From: JAVVHH01 sp963848035
GTDB taxonomy: Bacteria > Pseudomonadota > Alphaproteobacteria > Acetobacterales > Acetobacteraceae
Assembly: GCA_963848035.1 (NCBI GenBank)
Contig: CAWKCD010000001.1
Coordinates: forward strand, 310,001 to 374,000
Direction of reading: 5' to 3'
Length of the DNA stretch: 64,000 nt
In this document: positions 41,193 to 49,902 of the stretch, piece after piece
Numbering within the stretch: the stretch's first letter is position 1
How the letters are laid out: every line of letters begins with the position of its first letter
Translations under genes and position numbers: made by a program
Notes under the pieces: generated by a model
Databases searched by the model: none
Seen by the model: the letters and a program-made list of their open reading frames with translations, nothing else
Told to the model about the DNA's origin: nothing

Positions 41193-43819
41193 AGAGGGCG
41201 GCAGAGCCCGCGCTTCTCACCCGCAAGCGCCGCGCGGCGCAGGCGGCCCTCTGGTTCGAACAGCTTTGGCCGGCGGTATGGCCCGCGGTCGGCGTGCTCG
41301 GGGCGTATGCGTGCCTGGCGCTGGTGGATGCGCCGGGGTGGCTGCCGGGCTGGCCGCGGCTCGGGCTACTCGCGGCGGTCCTGATCGCCGCGGCGGCGCT
41401 GCTGTGGCGGGGGTTGCGCCGGGTGGTGCGGCCGAGCCCGGAGCTTGCGGATCGGCGGCTCGAGCGGGAGAGCGGATTGCGGCACCGGCCACTGGCCGCC
41501 ATCGGCGACCAGCCGGCGGCGGCGACGCCGGAGCAGGAGATCCTGTGGCGCGAGCACGTGGCGCGGATGCGGCGGCAGATCGCGCGGCTGCGCGTCGGCA
41601 CGCCGCGGCCGGGCCTGGCGCGGCGGGACGGTTGGGCGCTGCGGGGGGCGCTGCTGGTGGCGCTCGTCGCGGCGCTGGGGATCGCCGGGCGGGACGCCCC
41701 TGCCCGGCTGCTGCGCGGCTTCCTGCCGACGCTGCCCGATGCGGCCGCCGGGCCCGGCACCGAGATCCAGGCCTGGATCACGCCGCCCGCCTATACCGGC
41801 CTGCCGCCGCTGGTGCTGCGCCCGGAGACGGCCGAGGCACGGGTGCCGGAAGGGTCGCATGTGACGGTGAGCGTCACGGGCGGCAGCGCGGCGCCGGAGC
41901 TGTCGGTGGGCGACGCGGCCGAGCCGTTCAAGGCGCTGGACGCCAAGAGCTGGCAGGCGGAGCGCGACCTCGACCTCCAAGCCGGCGAACATACGCGGCT
42001 TTCGGTGCGGCGGCATGGCGGCGCGTTGGCCGCCTGGGCGCTGACGCTGATCCCGGACCTGGCGCCGGTTCCGGCGTTCACGGATCCACCGGCGCCGAAC
42101 GTCGCCGGCGGACGGCAGACGCGGCAGAGCCGGTTCGCTTGGCAGGCGGTGGACGATTACGGCGTGACCTCGGTGCAGATCGAGCTGCGGCTGCGCGATC
42201 GGCCGGACGCGCCGGCGCTGGTGGTGCCGGGCGCGATCGCGGGCAACCCGAAATCGCCGCGCGGAGTGGTGGTCAGCGACCTGACCCCGCATCCCTGGGC
42301 CGGGCTGCCGGTGATGGCCCGGGTGGTGGCGAAGGACGCGCCGGGGCATGTCGGCGCGAGCGAGGCGCAGGCGTTCACGCTGCCGGAGCGGGTGTTCCAG
42401 CATCCGGTGGCCCGCGCGCTGATCGCGGTACGGCGGCAGCTCAGCCTGACGCCGGAGGAGCGGAAGTCGGCGCGGGCGGTGATCGACGCGATCGGCGACC
42501 AGCCCGACTCGTTCGACAATGCCGACGGCATCCTCCTGAACCTGCGGGCGCTCTCGGGGCTGCTGCAGCGCGGGCACGGGCAGGAGGCGGTGGACGAGGC
42601 GCAGGGCCGGATGTGGGAGCTGGCGCTCGCGCTCGAGGAAGGCGCGCCGGAGCGGACCGCGCGGGCGCTCGAGCAGGCGCGGCAGGCGATGCGCGACGCG
42701 ATGGAGCAGCAGGACAAGGCGGACGCTCCCGACAAGGCCGAGGTCGACCGGCGGATGCAGGAGCTGCGCGACGCGATCCAGAAGCATCTGGAAGCGCTGG
42801 CCGAGCAGGCGCGGCGCGAGGGCAGCGAGATGCCGTTCGATCCCAACATCCCGCACACGGACGCGCAGGAGCTGGATCGGCTGGCGCAGCAACTGCAGAA
42901 CTCGCTCAAGGAGGGCCGAACCGAGGACGCCAAGCGGCAGATGGCCGAGCTCGAGCAATTGCTGGAGCAGCTGCAGAATGCGCGGCCGGAGAGCGGCGAG
43001 GCGCGCGAGCGGCAGCGGGCGGAGCGGCGGCAGAAGGGCCGCGAGCAGATGGACGCGGTGCAGGATATGGTCCAGCGCGAGGGCAAGCTGCTGGACCGCA
43101 GCGAGAGCCGCGCGACGCCGCGCGCGAACGGGGCCGGGCCGCGTCCGGACCAGACGCTCGGGCAGCAGCAGCCGGGCCAAACTCCCGGACAGCAGCCGGG
43201 CCAGCAGCCAGGACAGCAATCGGGCCAACAGCGGGCCGGTGACCAAAAGTCGCAGCAGGCAATGCGGCGGGCGCTGGGCGAGCTGATGCAGCGGTTCGGC
43301 GACCTCACCGGCAAGGTGCCGGAGCCGCTCGGCGAGGCCGATCAGGCGATGCGCGAGGGCGCGCAGGCGCTCGCCGACGGGCGCGACCAGGCCGCCAGCG
43401 ACGCGGCCAAGCGGGCGATCGAGGCGCTGCAGAAAGGCGGCCAGCAGATGGGCCAGCAGGTCGCCCGGCAGTTCGGCACCGGCCAGCAGGAAGGCCAGGA
43501 GGGCGAAGAGGGCGAGGGCCAGGAGGGGCAGAACGGCAACTCCTATGGCGGGACCGAGAACCGCGACGGCATGACCAGCGGCTCCAAGCCCGGCGAGCAG
43601 CCGCAGGGACAGCACCGCTCTGCGCGGCGCGATCCGCTGGGTCGGCCACTGCACCAGGGCACGTCGGGCAGCGAGGAGGCCGGAGACGTCCACGTGCCGG
43701 ACGAGATGGAGCAGGCGCGCACGCGCGAGATCCAGGAAGAGCTGCGCCGACGCGGGGCGGAGCGGACGCGTCCGCAGCCGGAGCTGGATTACATCGATCG
43801 GCTGCTGAAGCCGTTCTGA
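41189..43819 (+). CDS. TIGR02302/DUF4175-type membrane protein
   Basis: 876-residue membrane protein of a family conserved in alphaproteobacteria, function unknown. GTG start at 41189 overlaps the lysA stop. Two or three N-terminal transmembrane segments (about 27-45, 53-72 and 140-160), a periplasmic-type middle region with WITPPAYTGLPPLVL, and then a long Gln/Glu/Arg-rich coiled-coil region (about 480-700). A Gln/Gly/Pro-rich low-complexity stretch (GQQPGQQPGQQSGQQ, about 655-690) and a conserved tail RDPLGRP, ending with ELDYIDRLLKPF, complete it. The location directly after lysA is conserved in related genomes, which supports the identification. No frameshifts. Confidence 0.85.
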   Translation: MKRAAEPALLTRKRRAAQAALWFEQLWPAVWPAVGVLGAYACLALVDAPGWLPGWPRLGLLAAVLIAAAALLWRGLRRVVRPSPELADRRLERESGLRHRPLAAIGDQPAAATPEQEILWREHVARMRRQIARLRVGTPRPGLARRDGWALRGALLVALVAALGIAGRDAPARLLRGFLPTLPDAAAGPGTEIQAWITPPAYTGLPPLVLRPETAEARVPEGSHVTVSVTGGSAAPELSVGDAAEPFKALDAKSWQAERDLDLQAGEHTRLSVRRHGGALAAWALTLIPDLAPVPAFTDPPAPNVAGGRQTRQSRFAWQAVDDYGVTSVQIELRLRDRPDAPALVVPGAIAGNPKSPRGVVVSDLTPHPWAGLPVMARVVAKDAPGHVGASEAQAFTLPERVFQHPVARALIAVRRQLSLTPEERKSARAVIDAIGDQPDSFDNADGILLNLRALSGLLQRGHGQEAVDEAQGRMWELALALEEGAPERTARALEQARQAMRDAMEQQDKADAPDKAEVDRRMQELRDAIQKHLEALAEQARREGSEMPFDPNIPHTDAQELDRLAQQLQNSLKEGRTEDAKRQMAELEQLLEQLQNARPESGEARERQRAERRQKGREQMDAVQDMVQREGKLLDRSESRATPRANGAGPRPDQTLGQQQPGQTPGQQPGQQPGQQSGQQRAGDQKSQQAMRRALGELMQRFGDLTGKVPEPLGEADQAMREGAQALADGRDQAASDAAKRAIEALQKGGQQMGQQVARQFGTGQQEGQEGEEGEGQEGQNGNSYGGTENRDGMTSGSKPGEQPQGQHRSARRDPLGRPLHQGTSGSEEAGDVHVPDEMEQARTREIQEELRRRGAERTRPQPELDYIDRLLKPF

Positions 43820-43836
43820 CGGCAGAATCAAGGGGA

Positions 43837-43861
43837 GCGCGGCGGCCGGGTCGGGCCGCGC
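43837..43861 (+). terminator. Hairpin after the argH-lysA-TIGR02302 operon
   Basis: GCGCGGC (43837-43843) pairs with GCCGCGC (43855-43861) around an 11-base loop, 18 bases after the stop of the TIGR02302 gene. No T-run follows. Likely termination point before the caspase cluster, which has its own promoter-like region. Confidence 0.4.
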
Positions 43862-43889
43862 AGATGCGGCTCACGCTCTTGTCCCAAAA

Positions 43890-43923
43890 GTGATAATATG
43901 GTTTCTTGAACGAGCCAAGAAAC
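43890..43923 (+). promoter_or_regulatory. A/T-rich promoter-like element with 8-base inverted repeat before the caspase cluster
   Basis: An A/T-rich stretch (AAAAGTGATAATATGG, about 43886-43901) stands out from the GC-rich surroundings and contains a good -10-like GATAAT. Directly after it GTTTCTTG (43901-43908) and CAAGAAAC (43916-43923) form a perfect inverted repeat with a 7-base spacer, ending 12 bases before the start codon. No clear -35 was found. The layout suggests a promoter with a downstream operator. Confidence 0.45.
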
Positions 43924-43935
43924 GGACCACACCCC

Positions 43936-45429
43936 ATGAAATCGAGCCGGTTGCGCGTCGCCTTCGTCGCGGTCAGCATGGTGATTGCCGTGTCCGCCGC
44001 GAATGCGCAACGAACGCGCGGGCTCACGCCAGTGCCGGCGAATGACGGTTCGCCGGTCCAGACGTCGGTCAGCCTGGACCAGAAGGAGCCGAAGATCGGA
44101 TCGATGGTGTCGATCTGTTTCCAGGCGTCCAAGACCGGGTTCGCGACGCTGTGGAACATCTCGACCGCGGGCGAGGTCGCGAGGGTGTTCCCGAACCAGT
44201 TCTCCAAAGTGGGCGCGGCGGCGCAGGTCGAGGCGGACAAGCGCTACTGCGCGGGCACCTCGGGCGATCCGTTCCGGTTCCGGGTCGATGGTCCGGCCGG
44301 GACGGAGGATCTCTATCTGCTGTGGACGGCGCGGACGGATCTGCAGCCAACCGGCACGACTTACGCGGACGCGAACGCGCTGGTGCAGGATATGCAGCGG
44401 CTGGGCGGCGCGAGTGCGGCGGATTGGAGCGCGGCGAAGGTCACCTACGACATCATTCCGGCCGCCGGCAATCCGCCGGTGACGGTCCCGCCGGCGGAGG
44501 TGACGGGCAGCGTCACGCCGCCCGCGCCGCCGCCCGTTCCGCAACCGGCCCCATCGCAGCAAGCCTCCAACAACACTCCGCCGCCCGCGCCCTCCCCGGC
44601 CCCGCCGGCGGCGGCGCAGGACGGGCCCAAGGTCTGGATCCTGGCGATGGGCGCCAACGTCGAGAAGCTGACCAAGTCCAACCAGGACGCGGCGCAGTTC
44701 ACCATGACGATGATGCAGCTGTTCCCGGTGCCGGAGGATCACGTCCAGTTCCTCGAAAACGGTAAGAACGCCGATTTCGTCAAGGGAATGAACTGGCTGA
44801 CCAACGTGGCGCAGCCGCAGGACTTCGTGTTCATCTACTTCTCCGGCCATGGTGGCCGGTTCAAGTCGCAGACCTCGAGCGACGGTTGGGACGAGTATCT
44901 CGTGCCGTATGATTTCGAGGATCCGAACGCCGATGCGAAGAACCTGCTGTTCAGCCAGCGGCTGGCGTTCATGATCAACCGGTTGCAGACCAAGAACGTC
45001 GTCGCGGTAATCGACGCGTGTCATAGCGCGGGGGTGTATCGGGCGCTGCAGGCGGACGTGTTGGGCGCGCGCAGCAAGTTCTTCCACCTGCCGCCGAACG
45101 TGACGGACGAGCAGGTCAACGCGGCCTTCGAGGCGACGATGCCGCCGCCCGAGACCGGGCGGACGCGGGCTATGGGCGGGCGCAACCGGATCGCGGCGAA
45201 CGGGCTGCTGTTGGCGGCGGCCAAGCGCGAGCAGAGTGCGCTCGAGAGTTCGAAGGGTAGCTACTTCACCTTGGCGCTGGTCCATGAAATGAATTCGGCC
45301 GAGGGTGGGACCTTGATCGACGTGTTCAACCGGACGGTGAAACTCACCGAGCAGTACTCCCAAAACCGGCAAGATCCGGAAGCGGTCGGCGACCTCGACC
45401 TCGGACGGAACATCAATTTCAGCAAGTAA
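43936..45429 (+). CDS. Exported caspase-family protease with N-terminal DUF4384-like domain
   Basis: 497 residues from the ATG at 43936; a TTG at 43906 is possible but lies inside the inverted repeat. Signal peptide ends near AANAQ (residue 25), and the mature protein starts with RTRGLTPVPAN. A DUF4384-like beta domain follows (about 35-150), then a Pro-rich linker, then a caspase p20-like domain from about 235. The His/Cys dyad is visible as His305 in YFSGHGG and Cys362 in VIDACHSAG. After that comes an insert and NGLLLAAAKREQSALES, matching the part of caspases that flanks the processing loop. Predicted periplasmic cysteine protease; metacaspase-like enzymes usually cut after Arg or Lys. 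First gene of a three-gene set. Confidence 0.83.
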   Translation: MKSSRLRVAFVAVSMVIAVSAANAQRTRGLTPVPANDGSPVQTSVSLDQKEPKIGSMVSICFQASKTGFATLWNISTAGEVARVFPNQFSKVGAAAQVEADKRYCAGTSGDPFRFRVDGPAGTEDLYLLWTARTDLQPTGTTYADANALVQDMQRLGGASAADWSAAKVTYDIIPAAGNPPVTVPPAEVTGSVTPPAPPPVPQPAPSQQASNNTPPPAPSPAPPAAAQDGPKVWILAMGANVEKLTKSNQDAAQFTMTMMQLFPVPEDHVQFLENGKNADFVKGMNWLTNVAQPQDFVFIYFSGHGGRFKSQTSSDGWDEYLVPYDFEDPNADAKNLLFSQRLAFMINRLQTKNVVAVIDACHSAGVYRALQADVLGARSKFFHLPPNVTDEQVNAAFEATMPPPETGRTRAMGGRNRIAANGLLLAAAKREQSALESSKGSYFTLALVHEMNSAEGGTLIDVFNRTVKLTEQYSQNRQDPEAVGDLDLGRNINFSK

Positions 45430-45466
45430 TGCTGCACCACGAAACGCGATAACCTGGGAATAGAGA

Positions 45467-46258
45467 ATGCTCCTCAAACACCTGTTGCGTCTTCCACTCA
45501 TGCTATTGTTGAGCATCTCCCTGGTGTTGCCGGGGTGTGCGGGGATGGGCGGCGAAGCCGACGACGCGAACGACGTGTGCCGGCCCGAGCGGGCGGCGTT
45601 GCGCTCGACGGGTGATTACTTTGCGCAGGACATCCTTGCCGGGGCGGCGGTGGGCGCGGTCGCGGGCGGGCTGATCGGCCTGGCGGCGGGCGGCAACATG
45701 CGCAGCGCGGCGCTGGGCGCGCTGGCCGGCGGCGCGCTGGGCGCGGTCGGCGGCTACTGGCGGGCGCGGCAGAAGCAGTACGCCGACCAGGCGCAACTGT
45801 ATTCGGCCGTTTATGGCGACCTGCAGCGGGAGAACGAGTCGATCGACAAGACGCAGCTGGCGTTCAACCGGCTGTATGCGTGCCGCACGAGCGAGGCCTC
45901 GCGGATCCGGGCCGATTACCGTGCCGGGCGTCTGAGCCGCGACCAGGCCGCGGCGCTGATGGCGGGCGTGCGGGCGCATTCGGAATCCGACTTGCGGCTG
46001 GCACGCGAGATCAGCGGCCACATCCAGAGCCGCAGCCAGGACTTCTCGTATGCGAGCCGCGAAGTGCAGACCGAGTCCTATGGCGGGCCGGCGCCTTCGA
46101 GCGGGCCGCGTCCGGCGCCGCGCCGGCCGGCGCCGCAGGCGAGCAGTGCCGCGTCGCAAGTGCAGGCGGCGACGTCGACCAACCTGGCCAAGCGTGACCA
46201 GTTCGAGCAGACGATCACCCGGGCGCAGACGAACCACAGCGCCTTCGAACTTTCGTGA
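45467..46258 (+). CDS. Glycine-zipper lipoprotein
   Basis: 263 residues. Lipoprotein signal with lipobox LPGC (Cys 24 in LSISLVLPGCAG). Residues about 50-95 are a glycine-zipper membrane segment (ILAGAAVGAVAGGLIGLAAGG and SAALGALAGGALGAVGGYW), a motif found in pore-forming or membrane-spanning outer-membrane lipoproteins. A helical region (about 100-195) and a Pro/Ala/Ser-rich tail follow. Its stop TGA overlaps the GTG of the WD40-caspase gene, so the two are coupled. A glycine zipper between two caspase-fold genes suggests a membrane-acting partner, but the function is not known. Confidence 0.75.
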   Translation: MLLKHLLRLPLMLLLSISLVLPGCAGMGGEADDANDVCRPERAALRSTGDYFAQDILAGAAVGAVAGGLIGLAAGGNMRSAALGALAGGALGAVGGYWRARQKQYADQAQLYSAVYGDLQRENESIDKTQLAFNRLYACRTSEASRIRADYRAGRLSRDQAAALMAGVRAHSESDLRLAREISGHIQSRSQDFSYASREVQTESYGGPAPSSGPRPAPRRPAPQASSAASQVQAATSTNLAKRDQFEQTITRAQTNHSAFELS

Positions 46259-49200
46259 CGATGGTGCGGCGATCGGTCCGGGGCGGGCTGCTCGGCGCCG
46301 GGCTGCTGCTCGGGCTGGTCGCCGCACCGGGCGCTTCGGGTCAGCTGATGGATCGGCTGACCCGGCAGCTCACGCCGGTGGCCGCACCGCCGGCGCCGCC
46401 GACGACGCCAGCGGCCGCGGGTCAGCCGCCGGGCGATCCGCCGATCCTGCGGATCGATGCGGATTTCCATACGCAGGTGGTGAACCGGTTCGCGACGGAT
46501 CGTGCCGGGCGCATCATCGTGACCGGGTCGGACGACAAGACGATCCGGGTCTGGCAGGCCAGCAACGGGGCGCCGCTGGCGACGTTGCGGGTGCCGATCG
46601 ACCGGGGCGACGAGGGGGCGATCTATGCGGTCGCGATCTCGCCGGACGACAAGACGCTGCTGGTGGGCGGGAATACCGGGTTCGCGTTCGACAAGGCGTT
46701 CGCGGTCTATATGTTCGATCTGCAGACGCAGCGCCTCAAAGGGCGGCTGCCGAACCTGCCGGGGCCGATCAACGACATCGCCTACTCGCCCGACGGGCGC
46801 AGCTTCGCGCTGGCGATGGGCAATGGCGGCGGCATGTGGCTGGTGGACGCCAGCAATGGCAGCGTGATCGGCAGCGACGCGAGTTTCCACCAGCGCCTGA
46901 CGTCGGTGACGTTCGACACGCGCGGGCGGCTGTATGCGACCGGGTATGACGGCGACGTCCGGCTCTACGACCCGACCGGACGGCGGCTCGCCGCCCGGAC
47001 GCCGGTGCCGGGCGCGCATCCCTATACGGTTGCGGTGTCACCGGACGGGCGGACCGTCGCGGTCGGCTACGGCGACCAGGCGCGGGTCGAGCTGTTGAAC
47101 GCGCAGGACCTGTCGCCGCGGACCAGCCTGACCAACGACTCGACCGGCAAGCGCGAGAGCGGCACGGGCGGGCTTGGCGCGGTGAGCTGGACGCCGGATG
47201 GCTCGCTGGTGGCCGCCGGATCGTTGCGCGGGCATGATGGCCGCAGCGTGGTGCGTCATTGGACGCCGGGCAATTCGCGGCCGACCGATTGGCCGGGGAT
47301 GCGCGACACCATCTTCCAGATCGGCGGCACGCCGGATGGCGGCGCGATCATCGTGGGCGCCGACCCGGGGATGGCGCGGTTGGATGGCGGCGGGCGGCCG
47401 GTGTTCCGCAAGGAGAGCCCGGGGCTGGATTTCCGCGATGTCGGGGATCGGCTGTTCCGGGTGTCGGCGGATGGGATGTCGGTGCAGTTGCAGACCAAGG
47501 CGATGGCGACGCCCTGGATTTTCGACATGTCGCAGCGCCGGGTCGGCCCGCCGGGCGGAACGCGGGCGCTGACGCCGGTGGCCGCACCCGAGCCGGCGCC
47601 GGCGCCGGTCGCGACCGGACCCCGGCCGGAGGTGACCGAGTGGCGCAACACGGCCAAGCCGCGGATCAACGGGCGCACGGTGCAGTTGGCGCCGGAGGAG
47701 CTGTCGCGGTCCTATGCGACCAGCCCGACGGGGCTGGTCGTGCTGGGGACGGATTATCAGCTTCGAGTCTATGGCAGCGACGCCGCGCCATTGGCGGCGG
47801 CCGAGTTGCCCGGCGCGGTCTGGGGGGTCGGCGTCTCGGGCGACGGCCGGGTCGTGGTCGCGGCGGTGGGCGATGGGACGCTGCGGTGGTTCGGGCTGAG
47901 CGCGCGGGGCGAATTGACGCCGCGGGTGGCGCTGTTCGCGGCCAACGACGCCAAGCGGTGGGTGGCGTGGACGCCGACCGGGTTCTTCGACTACTCGGAT
48001 ACGGGCGGGACCGGGATGGTGGGCCTGCTGCTCAACCGGGCCAAGAACCAGGTGCCGGATTGGTTCAGCTTCGCGCAGGTGTATCGCCAGTTCTATGCGC
48101 CGGACACGGTGGCGGCGAACCTGCACGGGCAGCCGACGACCGACCCGGCGGTGGGGCTGGACGGCGTGCGTCAGACGCTGGCGCAGAATCCGCCGCCCGC
48201 GATCGACCTGCGCGCGGTCTGCTACACGATCGGCTCGGCGCGGCAGTGCGAGAAATTGGCGGCCAGCAGCATCACCCGCGGGCTGACGCCGGTGGCGGCG
48301 AAGGCGGAGAGCAACGACGTGGTCGTTCCGGCGGCGGCGTCCGAGATCACGCTGCAATACGGGTTGCGCGGGGCGGGCGGGACGAGCGCGGTGGACGTGT
48401 TCGTCAACGGCCATAATGGCGGGCGGGCGGTGCGCGACGTTTCGGCCGATGGCAGCGCGACGCAGGAGCAGACGACGGCGCTGCTGCCGGGGATCAACAA
48501 GGTTCAGTTGCGGGCGTACGACAAGGGGCAGCAGACCTATGCGGAGTCGCGGCTGGTCGAGGTGCTGCATACGACGACGTCCGACCAGGAGGACAAGAGC
48601 AAGCCCAACGTCTACATCCTGGCGGTCGGCGTGAACGATTACGGGCCGAAGATCGTCGGGCTGCGCTATGCGGTGCCGGATGCGAAGTCGGTGGCCGAGG
48701 CGATCAAGGCGGCGCGGCCGAACACCTACGGCAATACGACCGTCTATGAGTTGTTCGACAAGAACGCGAGCACGACGGCGGTGATCAAGGCGCTGGGCGA
48801 CATCGGCCAGCACGCGACGGCGAACGATACGGTGCTGATCTATTTCTCGGGGCACGGCGAGGTCCTGGACGGGCGGTACTACTTCATCACCAACAGCACC
48901 AAGACGGTCGACGAGGTGACGACGACGGCACTCTCTGAGGCGGCGTTGCTGAACGCGTTGGCGGGCATCAAGTCGAACAACACGATGCTGTTCCTCGACA
49001 CGTGCCATGCCGGCGGGTTCTCGCTGGATGCCACCGGCAAGATCGCGCACGAGAGCGGGCGCTACATCCTGGCGGCGGCGTCGACGGAGCAGGAGGCGCT
49101 GGACTCGTACGACGACCGCAACGGGGTGTTCGCCACCGCGATGCTGCGGGTGATCAAGGGGCAGGCCGGCAACGGGGCGCGGCTGGTCGACAATTTCGAC

Positions 49201-49338
49201 CTGGGCAAGTTCGTGGCGCCGATGGTGCAGAAGCTCGCGACCGAGGTGGCGCCGACGCACAAGCAGCGGGCGAAGTTCACGATCGAAGCGCCGGATGCGG
49301 AGTCGTTCCCGATCGCGGCTGTGGCCGGGAACAACTAG
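46255..49338 (+). CDS. Exported WD40-repeat protein with C-terminal caspase domain
   Basis: 1027 residues from the GTG at 46255; the ATG at 46261 is an equally good start. Signal peptide ends near ASGQ (about residue 26). WD40-type blades run from about 65 to 560 (for example GRIIVTGSDDKTIRVWQA, AVAISPDDKTLLVGG, AYSPDGRSFALAMG). A linker with Cys residues and a beta domain follow, then a caspase p20 domain (about 780-985): YILAVGVNDYG, His867 in IYFSGHGE, Cys917 in LFLDTCHAGG, and ILAAASTEQEAL. The motif TR-x-LTPVAA appears three times, at residues about 36, 436 and 674, each at a domain border. Probably a periplasmic sensor-protease. The gene is intact. Confidence 0.85.
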   Translation: MTMVRRSVRGGLLGAGLLLGLVAAPGASGQLMDRLTRQLTPVAAPPAPPTTPAAAGQPPGDPPILRIDADFHTQVVNRFATDRAGRIIVTGSDDKTIRVWQASNGAPLATLRVPIDRGDEGAIYAVAISPDDKTLLVGGNTGFAFDKAFAVYMFDLQTQRLKGRLPNLPGPINDIAYSPDGRSFALAMGNGGGMWLVDASNGSVIGSDASFHQRLTSVTFDTRGRLYATGYDGDVRLYDPTGRRLAARTPVPGAHPYTVAVSPDGRTVAVGYGDQARVELLNAQDLSPRTSLTNDSTGKRESGTGGLGAVSWTPDGSLVAAGSLRGHDGRSVVRHWTPGNSRPTDWPGMRDTIFQIGGTPDGGAIIVGADPGMARLDGGGRPVFRKESPGLDFRDVGDRLFRVSADGMSVQLQTKAMATPWIFDMSQRRVGPPGGTRALTPVAAPEPAPAPVATGPRPEVTEWRNTAKPRINGRTVQLAPEELSRSYATSPTGLVVLGTDYQLRVYGSDAAPLAAAELPGAVWGVGVSGDGRVVVAAVGDGTLRWFGLSARGELTPRVALFAANDAKRWVAWTPTGFFDYSDTGGTGMVGLLLNRAKNQVPDWFSFAQVYRQFYAPDTVAANLHGQPTTDPAVGLDGVRQTLAQNPPPAIDLRAVCYTIGSARQCEKLAASSITRGLTPVAAKAESNDVVVPAAASEITLQYGLRGAGGTSAVDVFVNGHNGGRAVRDVSADGSATQEQTTALLPGINKVQLRAYDKGQQTYAESRLVEVLHTTTSDQEDKSKPNVYILAVGVNDYGPKIVGLRYAVPDAKSVAEAIKAARPNTYGNTTVYELFDKNASTTAVIKALGDIGQHATANDTVLIYFSGHGEVLDGRYYFITNSTKTVDEVTTTALSEAALLNALAGIKSNNTMLFLDTCHAGGFSLDATGKIAHESGRYILAAASTEQEALDSYDDRNGVFATAMLRVIKGQAGNGARLVDNFDLGKFVAPMVQKLATEVAPTHKQRAKFTIEAPDAESFPIAAVAGNN

Positions 49339-49357
49339 CCCCGGAATCGGCCTTGCG

Positions 49358-49774
49358 TCAGTGCTTCGGGCCGAGCCCGATCGCACCGTAGGCCCGGATG
49401 CTGGGCGGCCACGCGTGCATGATCGAGTTGCGCGCCGACAAGGCAAGGAAGCCGACCGCGAGCAGGACGACCGCGCTCAGCACCCAGGCCGCCGGCAGCA
49501 GCCAGGCACGCCAAGCCGGGACGGCAGGCTCGGCGGACAGCGCCGGCTCGATTTCAGCCGGCGGTTCGACGACCGGTTCGGGTTCGGGCGGCGGCGGTTC
49601 GGGCGGCGGCTCTGGCACCGCGGGCGCGTTTGGGACGGGTTCATCGGCCGCGGGCTTGTGCGCGACCGGCTCCCAATCGGTTGCGCAACGGGCGCAACGA
49701 ACAACGCGTCCCGGCACGAGACGCCCTTCGGGGACGTCATACGTGGCGGCGCAAGCGGGACACACAATCCTCAT
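49358..49774 (-). CDS. MJ0042-type zinc-ribbon membrane protein
   Basis: 138 residues from ATG 49774 (MRIVCPACAATYDVPEG); an ATG at 49798 would add eight residues without similarity. The N-terminal zinc ribbon has CPAC and CARC pairs (CPACAATYDVPEGRLVPG and VVRCARCATDW). A Pro/Glu-rich linker of about 45 residues and one transmembrane helix (WLLPAAWVLSAVVLLAVGFL) follow. Such proteins are often next to ftsE/ftsX in alphaproteobacteria; here the gene is divergent from ftsE with 128 bases between starts. Function unknown; regulatory or division-linked by context. Confidence 0.8.
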   Translation of the reverse strand: MRIVCPACAATYDVPEGRLVPGRVVRCARCATDWEPVAHKPAADEPVPNAPAVPEPPPEPPPPEPEPVVEPPAEIEPALSAEPAVPAWRAWLLPAAWVLSAVVLLAVGFLALSARNSIMHAWPPSIRAYGAIGLGPKH

Positions 49775-49902
49775 GCTTATGTGATACAAGGCCCGCAAAG
49801 GCCTGAACAGCCACGCGAAGCTGCGGCACGCTTTCTAGCGTTTCCGCCCAAAGCCGACCGTGGCACAACCGCGCCGCGCGTGGGCGAGGCGATGAGTCGG
49901 GT

